Positions 54,571 through 64,000 of a stretch of DNA of 64,000 nucleotides are shown here, in pieces. The position numbers and the translations under genes are program-made. The notes beneath the pieces were generated by a model. That model did no database searches and was not told the origin of the DNA. It was given only the letters and a program-made list of their open reading frames with translations. Within the stretch, counting starts at the first letter, position 1. The number at the start of each line of letters is the position of its first letter. Origin of the DNA: Deinandra increscens subsp. villosa (taxonomy: Eukaryota > Streptophyta > Magnoliopsida > Asterales > Asteraceae). The stretch lies in assembly GCA_039602395.1 (NCBI GenBank), contig JBCNJP010000024.1:4867524-4931523 (forward strand), given 5' to 3'.

Positions 54571-55083
54571 CCAGGTGAGTGACATTTCAGAATTTATGTG
54601 ACGTAGAGTCCTCGAACTTTTGAATACATGATAACCAGATAAGTACTGGTACCAAGGCAATTATATAGTTATGATGTGTTCAAAAAACCAGTTACTTTCA
54701 TCACAGTCCTTCTAAGTGTCCACTCTTCTATTTTCTTATCCTTTTACCGGTAACTCTAAGTTAAAACCGGTCCTTAAATCATCTCCCTCGTTAACCAAAC
54801 ATTTTACCATCTCATAACCTTCTTCGCACTAGGGCATACAATAGATAGGACTTAGGGTATGTTTATGTGGCTAATACTAAATTGCAGTAGCTAATTGCAA
54901 TCGGGTTTCTTCCATAATTCACATACTCTAGGTGCTACCTATTATGTCCCTAATGCAATCTCGTTTGTATTGGCGCAAGCTATCCTGGCTTGCATCTACA
55001 TTCCTTATCTCATCCTACTTTGTTTTCCCAGAGTCCTAGTTTAAGTCTAGATACCGCATTAGTACCTAAATCTCTTAAACCAA
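54571..55083 (-). other. Gyp3 leader
   Basis: About 510 bp between the Copia-3 insertion and the Gyp3 PBS. No ORF. This is the untranslated leader upstream of the Gyp3 gag start at 49824. Confidence 0.55.
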
Positions 55084-55096
55084 GGCTCTGATACCA
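55084..55096 (-). promoter_or_regulatory. Gyp3 primer binding site
   Basis: GGCTCTGATACCA (plus), TGGTATCAGAGCC on the minus strand, three bases from the LTR start TGTGACGCCCAC. Confidence 0.88.
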
Positions 55097-55099
55097 ACT

Positions 55100-56395
55100 T
55101 GTGACGCCCACTCCCAGACTTGGCTCTAGAAGGGGTCACGTATCGGATTTACTCATGAACACAAGGTAATAAAAGAAATAACTAAGTAGCGGAAATTTTA
55201 AACTTTTATTTATTTTCCAAGTACTACAAGGTAAGAGATAATTTACATAAGGAGGTACTAGCTATAGCTACGTTTTATTGTAATGACTATGCCAGCTCGC
55301 CAAAACCCTCCTTTCGTCCGATAACTTGCCCATCTAATCCCTTATCACAAGGGCCTTCTCATAATTAGTCGAAGCCTCACTTTGACATGACATACATACA
55401 TATTTTGGAAAAGGTCAGCTTATGTTGGTGAGTTTTATATTTTAAAAGATTTACCTCGGCGTGAGGTTTAAAACCTTAGGACCTGTAAGATCTCTTTTTC
55501 ACAAACATTTACTAAGTATAATATATATCACAATTATACAACACGTAATATTCCTTAACAGGAAATACCCCCTATAAAACCATTTACCCCACTATCCCTT
55601 CCTACAACCCCAACGTCTATTACCAGCTAAACCCTACTAATGTATAAGCAGAGATACCATTCTTGCTAACTGTCGAGTTGACCCTTCTAGGGCATTCCCT
55701 TTAACGGACAGTCGCTTTGCTTCGCCCTATTTGCTAACTGCTGAGTTTACCCTTCTAGGGCATTCCCTATAATGGACAGTTGCCCCGTTTCCCCCTATTT
55801 GCTAACTGTCGAGTTTACCCTTCTAGAGTATTCCCTAAAACGGACAGTTGCCCCGTTTCCCCCTATTTGCTAACTACCGAGTTTACCCTTCTAATGTATT
55901 CCCTTTAACGGACAGTCGCTTTCTCTCCCTTCCTATTTTTAATGATCTCTAACCCCCTTGAGTAACACTACTTCCTAACTCCCCCTGTACTACTACCCGT
56001 CCCTAGTTAAATACCCAAGTGACTTAAGATTATTAGTAAACAACGATAAGGTCTTCATGTACTGCAATAAGTGAACATCCCCCAATTTACCATTGGTGTA
56101 TGTATACAGGATGTTCCAGCGGCGTATCCTCCACACTTCTGATATACCGGGTAACTAATATTATTATGTGTATATAGAGGAAGTACCAGTGGCGTATCCA
56201 CCACATAATTATAAAGCAAATGCATCACATGTTCTCATATAATCATACATATTCACTATGATGTTTATTAATTATTACTTTATCACTTGACTATTTATGT
56301 TCAAAGCAAGTATAGCACCTGTCATACCATAGTCTATATAATTGCGTAATAACACGCATAAGCCATTCAAAACAATTTCTATAACATATCATATA
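55100..56395 (-). repeat. Gyp3 5' LTR, truncated
   Basis: From TGTGACGCCCAC. 55325-56395 matches 45970-47190. It carries a four-unit version of the 68-bp minisatellite (55663-55936) and CCAGCGGCGTATCC motifs at about 56117 and 56188. The right end dissolves into a TA microsatellite. Confidence 0.8.
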
Positions 56396-56457
56396 TATAT
56401 ATAAATATATATATATATATCATATATATATATATATATATATTAATATATATAATA
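56389..56457. repeat. (TA)n microsatellite
   Basis: About 65 bases of TA/ATA repeats at the broken edge of the Gyp3 LTR and the start of the gene-like region. Confidence 0.85.
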
Positions 56458-57063
56458 CATATTGCCCTAAAGGGCATTTTGGTCATGAAATTTCCTTAAT
56501 CCTTAAGACGCGTACAAGTAGTTGTGCAACATGTACAAGAGTTTAAAGCATCAATATTAAAGTATAGTTCTTACAAAACAAAATCCATTTCAAAAGTGAG
56601 GTTAAAATCGGAATTAGCCTACCTTCATTTACTCCTCCATCCTCACGCTTCCATCGAACAACACAAAAAATCAGACACCGCCTTCGTGAACCACTCATCT
56701 CCACCCTCCTTCCTCACGCTTTCTTTTTCTATGATTCAAATTTCAGATCTCACGTCTCTCTCTTCCATTTCTCAAATCCTAATCTCCGAAACTTCAAAAG
56801 AAATCCATTCATTCAAAACCAAAACCCTAGCTATTCATAACCCAGGTTATTTTTCAAAGATGTCACCATCACAGCTACGTTTCACCGGAGGAGATTGGAG
56901 ATGCCGCCATCTCGATTCTTTGGACCACTCAGTCTCTCTCGGTCTTTTCTTCAGCCGCGTGGGCCAAGATTGTAATAATAGAAGATTCAAATCGAAAGGC
57001 GTGACTACTATACACCCGTATCTGCAAATTCTCAGCTCCATCTCCATCTCCATCTCCATTTAG
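56458..57063 (+). other. Gene-like 5' region with a short ORF, unassigned
   Basis: Starts with AAGGGCATTTTGGTCATG, a motif common in plant intergenic DNA, then a CT-rich stretch like a plant 5' untranslated region, with AAAACCCTAGC at about 56821. A 66-codon ORF follows from ATG at about 56860 (MSPSQLRFTGGDWRCRHLDS, ending SISISISI). A longer in-frame opening from 56524 has no better support. No family recognised. It may be the first exon of a gene or a non-coding transcript. Confidence 0.35.
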
Positions 57064-60000
57064 TTCTGTAAAAACAATTTGAGGTAAATCTTTCAGTTTT
57101 GTTGTTATTATGATTATAGTTTTGAAGCTCCATTTGATTCATCTGATTTTGGTTTTGAAGCTTCATACGTTTTCAATCAATCTCAATTTTTTTCGAACTT
57201 ATTTGTAATTCATGAGCATGCCTTTGATGATTAATGTGTTTTTCGTGCTCAATCTTAAAACATATTGGTTTTGCAGATGCAGAAAGTCCGATTCTTTATT
57301 TAACTTTGTTCAAGGGGTATCCCCGAATCATTCAACGCTCCAGTTTCCTTGCTTATCTGGGTTCGATAATCACTTCCTAATCAAGTCATATATATTGGTT
57401 AGTTCTGAATCTTTGAGAAGTCAATGTGTGTTATTATGAACATTGGTCGATTAGATTATAACTTTTGTTTTGTACATTACATATCACTGATCTAATGCAC
57501 ATAAGGTGTTTAATGAAAAACCTTCAAGGTGTTTGATGGAAGGTATGCAAATCAGCTATCTCTGAAAGGTATGCAGATCAGTTATCTATATGTAATCCCA
57601 TTGTAACACCAAATAGAAATTATGTTGTTTTGAAGTTTTATATACAGAAGCTTTGTAACAAGTATGTTAGTTAATCTTTGTTTCATAAAGTTCTTAAACG
57701 GGGTGTTCAGTTTCAGCATGAGCATAAAGTTGCTTCAATGGCTACAAAAAGACCTCATCTTCAGTGGCTGCACAGAGTTTACTTTCTCAAGGAGACAGCA
57801 AGGTATCTTCATAAATGTTGTTATTCTTTGTTGTCCATTATATTTTCTTTTGTATGCAAGAGAGCAATTGGAGCTTTAGGGGAAATCGATGGTGACTACC
57901 CATGGTTATTGGTGGTGATCGGAGCAAAGACGTCAGTTGTGGTGGTTTTACCCCACGATTGGCAGAGTACACTCTCTTATCGCCGGTAAACTAAATCTAT
58001 ATGTCAAACAATGCCAGTCAAATGTATTCAAAACTGAATCTAAGGTTTTATTTCGTTTATTGTTTGTGAAATCGTTCCTGAAATTATGTAAATTTGCTGA
58101 TTTGCCGGTTTTATTTTGTTTTGTAGTTGTGGGAGAAAAGATATTCAGTGATGAAACTATCTTTAAGGAACATCTGTGGTTGTGGTTATGGTTGTAAGCG
58201 GCGTATAAATCTGTTGCTTTCTCCGTTGCTTATGATAAGAATCCATGATGCCAGCAGTTTTTTTTTCTTTTTCTTTTTTACTAGACACAAGTACAATTAG
58301 TTCATGTTTGTGTGTGTATAATTAAAGGGTCTCTATATTTTTTATTATTGGACATCAATCTGATATCTTATTGCATATACATGTCCATTGCTGTTATGCT
58401 TGCGGTCAAAGTGTATTTAGTAACTTTCTTCTTAAGAAATAGATTTGCATCTTTGTTCATTTGATATTGAAATTTATTTTTATTTGATCGAAATCGAAAA
58501 AAGTTGTGTTCATTAAATGGTAAGTACCTTGATATGAGTTTTGTAGGTTCAAGTTGTTATAAAACTAATTGTGTTTATTGTGGATTCCTTAAGATACACA
58601 ATCTTATAATGTGGATTTTAACAATTTCTTCTTCTGTGTCAGTTTGATGATAAATTGATAACCAATCCATCTGCAACAAGTGTATCAAATTGTAAGTTAT
58701 ACCATTGCCCAATAGGCAATTGTAAGTTGTACCATTGCCCAATAGGCTACTCATATTAGATCAGATGCCTATACAGTTTACACTCATTTTCATCACCTTT
58801 GTTTCATATTAGATCAGGTACTTATAATGCTTATATCATATATCCTTTAATATAATGTTACATAGTCTACAACTATTAGGTAGATGAAACTATTTGACTA
58901 TCATTTCCAATGGATTTAATGTTTATGATTGCATAGATTTTATCTCTGTTCATCTCAAACTGCACATAAAGTTAATTTTGTATAAACTGAAGTTTTGGGG
59001 GCCAGTTTGGGTCAGCTTTCATTGTTGCCCCCCCCCCCCTCTATTTTCTGATTACAACCACCACAACCAAAGCAACAATATGGGCTCTGCTCAAACAGGT
59101 AAAAATTATTGTGTTCTTACCACAAATGATAGAAAAAAAATATTATGAACTAAGGAACATGTTGAACTAACAATTTTTTGATTACCTTGGATACACATCA
59201 GGTTACTATCTCATAATCCTAACTATTTAATCATACATTATTGCTTCTATAATTAGATGAGTTGTAGTGTCACTATACATACCCATTATAGGAATGTCTT
59301 AGTAGTGGATGTGATGTTAATGTAGCTTGTTATGCTGTTTGATATTGTAATAATTACGTAATAAGTTATTAGAGTGCTTGGATCCACCTATTCTAAATAT
59401 GGAGCTATTCTGATATGTGGGTTAATATGTGGATTTTATATTGTGTTATTCATGGTCCCTTTGTTTGAAACTTAAAGAATCCACTTTAACATGTTCAATG
59501 CACAAATAATCACATAATAATTGTTCACATTTAAAGCTGCATATACAGAAAACCAACCTGAAAACTTAGAAAGAACAAAAATAAGACATTTCCAAATGCC
59601 ATGTTGTGTAAGTTCTAAACATGTTTTTGAAAAAAAAAATAGCATCCAACAATAAAGAAGTTGCAGTTTCTTTGTATTCAATCTTTATATCTTTGTATTC
59701 AGTCTATAGCAGTTTTGTATTTTCATGTTGTTAATGAGTGTAGCTTTTGTTTTGCAGGAATGTAGAGTTGAAGTGTTCATGTACCCAAGCAACAATTAAG
59801 GTATAATCTTTGCTTATATTTGTTTGATTTGAATTTTGCTTCATACTGAGTAAATCTTTGATTTTGTAGGGAATTTGCTTCATATTGAGTAAATGACACT
59901 AACCAAAAATCAGTTTGAATACCTATAGGCAACACATGCTATTCATGCTAATCTTTTCATGCTATTTCTCTTTTATCAAGTTCATATTGTCATCATATTG

Positions 60001-61317
60001 TAAATTTAAAAAAAAATAAATGAATGAAATGCTAGGCTTGCTACCTCATTGACTTGCTCAATAGCTGATGACTTAACCTTTGAATCAGGGGTTTGAGCCA
60101 AAGTTGCTAATCTTGGTCTTTATCACTTGCCAAATTTTTATTTGTTCGGTGTAATTTTATTTGTCCACATTATGACTTTATGAGTGTGTATTTGTTTATG
60201 TTAGTACTTTTTTGTTTTTGTTTTTAGATTTCCTTTTTGGTGTATGTGGGACTAAGAGTGGCTGCTGCCTATACTTCTAAGAATGCAGGATTGGTTGATG
60301 AATTCAGTTCTAAAAATAGGTATATTTTTATTGCTTTCATATAACAGATGCTTATGGAGCAGAGGCTGCTATTGCTATGGGCTTCATATTTGGCTATAAA
60401 TAATATGCTTTGCAGGTTAAATTTTGGTGTTGTTTCATGAATAGAAGACTAGGATACCTTAAATTTGTAAAGAAAAGTTGTTTCATGAATAAAAGGTGTC
60501 TTGAAGTGAAATAGAAGACTAGGCTACCTTAAATTCCTGCAGCTTCTGTAGCATTGAAGTCTCTTAACTTACATGGGGGGTAAGGTAAGCTGTTTCATGA
60601 ATAATTTCTTTGATTTTCAGTTGTGATGAACAACTTTGATTTTTATTTGTGCACATGCACGACTACTTGCAATTTAATCGTGACTATCAGTAGATAAATT
60701 CTTAGATTTCTTATCAATTTGGTTTTTTTTAAGTCCAGACTGATTTTGTATTTTGTATGGTGATAGTGTGATACGAGTCGTAGGTAAAGTTTTTTCATCT
60801 TAATTCTATTATGCCCATTTGAGGTTGTATCTTTTGCATTGAACATGTTGAAATTTTCATGGTATAATGAGGTGGTGTAGTTGCAATTGATGCTACATCT
60901 AAGGACTAATTTTCGTATCTTTATAAGTATTCTTGATTAAAGGTTATTTTTTTTATTGATGCTACATCTAAGGCTTTATTTTATTTTTTTGTGAACTCTT
61001 CTCTATTTATATAAACAGGTCACACAAAAACTTTGGCTATGATGATCATATATTCAAGCATATGATATCTTTAGATAGATTTGGGACCTGGATTATTTAC
61101 CTTTTTATCACAATTTTGCAATGACGAAGCGGTAACCGTCCAAGGCCTTTTCTTTCCATTAAGGGTCTAGATAATGCAATGGATGCAACTAAATAGCAAG
61201 GGCACTCCATCTTGGGATTATGATGTAAGATGATGCATTTGTTTAATATGTTTCGTGATTATGTAATTATGTTAATGTTAGGAATAGGTTGTTATGTAAT
61301 TTTTTCTTTTTGTTTTT
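57064..61317. other. AT-rich, intron-like low-copy region
   Basis: 4.25 kb with no ORF that I can assign. Several TTTGCAG/TTTTTAG sites followed by short open stretches look like splice acceptors (about 57276, 59757, 60227), but the pieces do not form a recognisable protein. Small local duplications occur at 58683-58748 (GTAAGTT.TACCATTGCCCA twice), 60435-60530 and 60876-60975 (TTGATGCTACATCTAAGG twice). A C13 run lies at about 59028. 60035-60150 has a weak tRNA-B-box-like GGGTTTGAGCC that could mark a SINE. Confidence 0.4.
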
Positions 61318-61869
61318 AGTGGCAAAAAGCTTGTTGGTTGTGGAAAATACCTCAGCCTGATCATTTTTTTAATAATGGCAACCCACCCCATATTTTATTC
61401 GGTGTTTCTCAATTGCATGTGTACTTAGATAGCCAGTCCCCAACTAAAGAAACTGTGACTGTCCATTTATCAACAATCACAAAGGTTGTCGTTGTTCCTG
61501 ATGTTAATCGTGGTCAATTTATGATAAAATATAACAGTTTGCATAGGTTTGTTGTTTGTAGGTTAAGAAATTTTTATTTGTCTTAAACTTGACACAGGTT
61601 ATAGATTGTAAACCTTCCTTTTTGTCTACCTTTGTTTATTTGTCTTTGGATGCTTATAGTTTTGGCTATCATTGTATTTGTTTATAGTTATATATTTTAA
61701 TCTATTTATTTTATGCTCAACATTTCATACAAGTATTTGTCTATTTTTTTCAGTCTGTTGCACTGATCAGGAAGTCACCATCAGCTATTACCATAAAGGG
61801 AATGAAGGAATGAAGGTAATAGTGCAACTTGAAGCTGTTAGGAAGTTATTTAGAAGGCTGTTTGGAGGA
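61318..61869 (+). pseudogene. Two exon-like open stretches, broken by a Gypsy LTR
   Basis: After TTTTTAG at about 61318 an open frame reads KIPQPDHFFNNGNPPHILFG and on to VVVVPDVNRGQFMIKYN (about 90 codons). After TTTTTTTCAG near 61754 another reads CTDQEVTISYYHKGNEGMKV and on to VRKLFRRLFGG, then runs straight into the LTR at 61870. Composition is unlike the transposons and more like conserved protein sequence, but I do not recognise the family. Between them are about 170 bp of T-rich intron-like DNA. Confidence 0.4.
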
Positions 61870-64000
61870 TGTGACATCCGAGAATTCCAAGGTTAACTTC
61901 CGTTAGACAAACTCCGTTAGTTACGTTATAAGTGTTAACTTAGTAACTAATGCATAACTAGGCCGAATACGTCCACGACCTTTGGTTGATCACCGAACCC
62001 GCCCATATGTGCTATGTGTTCATTTATTGCTGTCATTATGTGCAATGTGATTTAAATGCATGATTTAATATTATGAATAGCATGACAAATTGTAAATCCT
62101 TGATTTTGTGAAAATTGTCTAAGTTATGCAGCCAGCGAAACTAACGGGCGAAACTATAGTGTCGCCCGGTAGTCAGCTGAGCTATTCGATAACACGTGAC
62201 CAGAGCTAGTTTCGCCTGGCCAGCGAAACTGCCAGCGAAACTAGCCTCTGATATAAATGATCTTAATAAACCCTAGTTCTCCATTTTGCCTCATTTCACA
62301 CAAAAACACACAACTCTCCTGAAACTCCTGGACCAGCTGATTCCAACCAAGAACAACCAAGAATCAGCTATCATTCCGAGTTGTGAAGATCATCCATCGA
62401 TCCTAGATCAACCGTGAGTCCCAAAACCACCATTTTCTATGCTTTTCTATGTGTTTCTTCATAAAGCATGCCTAGATCTCTGTGTTATTGTTAGATCTTC
62501 TGATATGCTGCTTAGGATTGCTAGATCTATTATAAAGTCAGTAACTTTACGTGTGAAAACCATCCATGATGAAGATTTGTGACATTTTAGCCATTTTAGG
62601 GTTTTACATGCATTTTGGTGATTTGATGATAAAAACCCATGATTAAGGTGTTAAAGCTCACTGATTTATGTTGGTAAATGCCTATGTATGCTAAACAATG
62701 AATTGCATGAAGTATGGAAGCTGTTAGGTTGATTTTTAGGCTGATCCGTATGTTTTTCGCGTCCAGCGAAACTGTACTGTTCTCTGGGCGAAACTATGTA
62801 GCGAAACTATGCATATCTCCTTCCAGCGACACTATGCAGCGAAACTGCAGTGTCACCGGGTAAACCAACCAGACCAGCTCGAGCGAATCTACCGAGCGAA
62901 ATTCCCTGAATGAAAGTTCAAACCAGTTTCGGGCGAAACTAGGCTAGCGAAACTGTGCCAACAGTTTCGAGCGAAACTAGCCTAGCGAAACTGTGTCATC
63001 GGGTATTGCCCAGCGAAAGTGCTGCCCGTGCACACAGCGAAACTGACTAGCGAAACTGCTAGCGAAACTGAGACCAGAATCCAAACTTGTGCAATTTGCT
63101 TGAATGTTATGCCATGATGATACATGCTATGATTTCGGTAATATGTGAACCCTTATTTATGATCAACCATCGGTGTCGTGTGTCTGTATGTCGAGTCATA
63201 GTTCCAACGTGCTATGTTATGGGCCATAGTGACGTTAAGTAAAGATTAGACACAAAACTAATACTTAAGACCTAAACGTGTTCATAGGTCTTCGTTAAGC
63301 AAACTTGGATATTAAAGCAAGTGTAGCAGTGCAACCAAAGGTGAGTGTCACTAACCCGATTTCCGTGAACCCGTTTGGGTCACACCGATTACCTAAAAGT
63401 AAAACAATGCTGACAACTCGAGAGTGCTAGGCACCTCCCTGATGAACTTGAAAACTTGGAGTGCTCGGCACCCACTTGATGAACTTGAAGTGCTTTATGG
63501 GAAGCACTTGCGAATTACCAAAACAACGATTTCTAAAACGAAACTGAAAACACTTTTGAGATTCATGAGAATCCAGTAAACCGTTTTAATATGGCTAGTG
63601 TAGGTTAAAGTCTAAACCACATGATATCACATGATTTCTAAGGATGCCTTGAAACTTAAAAGTCCTCAACTAAATTGTACCATTAATTGTAAAGCGAGGG
63701 GATGTTGGGTAGATCTACTGGAGTTTGACAAACTCCGCCCCGTGGCACGGGGAGTGCACGGAGGTACAATATCAGCCTATCTGACCGTGATCCCGAGAGG
63801 ACACGGGGGAGGCAAAACCGCGATGACGTAGGTCCGCAGAACTGATGGCACGGCCACAACAATAATTTATGGTCAGCTTTGGTACAAACTTCCTTAGTGC
63901 ATGGAACAACGGATTAGCTACCCGCGATATCGGTTGAGCACTTTAACTTTACAAAACTAGTTCATACCCGATGACGTAGGTCACGGATAATTCCTTTATA
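61870..64000 (+). repeat. Gypsy LTR (subfamily B), partial at window edge
   Basis: Starts TGTGACATCCGAGAATTCC after GAGGA (61865-61869) and runs off the window. It matches the Gypsy-2 LTR, including the region around 63720-63840 that separates subfamily B from A. AGCGAAACTG arrays are at 62130-62250 and 62760-63075. It may be a 5' LTR or a solo LTR; the window does not show which. Confidence 0.88.

Larger units (their letters stand above)
45970..56460 (-). mobile_element. Gyp3: old gag-only Gypsy-like element
   Basis: Minus strand. 5' LTR at 55100 onwards, PBS at 55084-55096, leader and gag (48677-49824), then LTR-like sequence again at 45970-47190 matching the 5' LTR, with no protease, RT or integrase between. 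It is therefore gag-only or deleted. Copia-3 is inserted in its leader just upstream of the gag start and CopX in its 3' LTR. The 5' LTR is cut at a (TA)n tract near 56390-56460. Confidence 0.7.

Noticed and set aside
60035..60150. SINE or tRNA remnant (GGGTTTGAGCC as B box)
   Set aside because: No convincing A box, no poly(A) tail and no target duplication found.

Overview
This 64-kb window is plant nuclear DNA made almost entirely of nested LTR retrotransposons. There is no clear intact host gene. Signs of a plant genome are tRNA-iMet-type primer binding sites, Copia and chromodomain Gypsy polyproteins, TATA boxes with AAACCCTA motifs in LTRs, a hAT MITE and a fragment of chloroplast DNA. 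The SIRE-type Copia with an env-like ORF and the long Gypsy LTRs look like Asteraceae (daisy family), but that placement is an impression and was not tested.

Layout. (1) 1-44946: a SIRE-type Copia ('SIRE'), cut into three blocks. Block 1-4714 (minus) is the 3' LTR tail and most of the env-like ORF. Block 15131-20074 (plus) is protease, integrase, RT, RNase H and the first 34 env codons. Block 40878-44946 (minus) is gag, PBS and 5' LTR. The middle block is inverted relative to the outer two. (2) Gypsy-1 (4715-15130, plus, dead, 3' LTR truncated) and Gypsy-2 (20075-40877, minus, intact 1542-codon Gag-Pol with chromodomain) sit between the blocks. (3) The 3' LTR of Gypsy-2 holds a young Copia with a gag but no pol ('TR-GAG Copia', 21681-31886, TSD CAGGT). 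(4) Its gag holds a 3.7-kb solo LTR (25732-29445, TSD GTTGA). (5) SIRE itself lies in the leader of another Copia ('CopX', LTR 45656-45969). (6) CopX lies in the LTR of an old Gypsy ('Gyp3', minus, 45970-56460). The order Gyp3 > CopX > SIRE > Gypsy-2 > TR-GAG Copia > solo LTR is six levels deep. Gyp3 also carries a deleted Copia ('Copia-3', 49838-54570, TSD CCAGG). (7) 56461-61869 is low-copy-looking, gene-like but unassigned sequence, interrupted at 61870 by another Gypsy LTR that runs off the window.

Most notable: three consecutive RNA-like modules (30476-30714) in the 3' region of the TR-GAG Copia, each with a perfect but different outer stem around a GNRA-tetraloop hairpin; a split 5-bp target duplication showing that the middle of SIRE has been inverted; element-specific short 'words' repeated in both the LTR and leader of each element, with related elements using different words; an array of four hairpins in the solo LTR, three with UUCG loops; and a composite plastid-DNA insert in the SIRE integrase.

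Functionally, Gypsy-2 is the only element with an apparently complete coding set. The TR-GAG Copia has near-identical LTRs but only a Gag, so it would need enzymes from another Copia.
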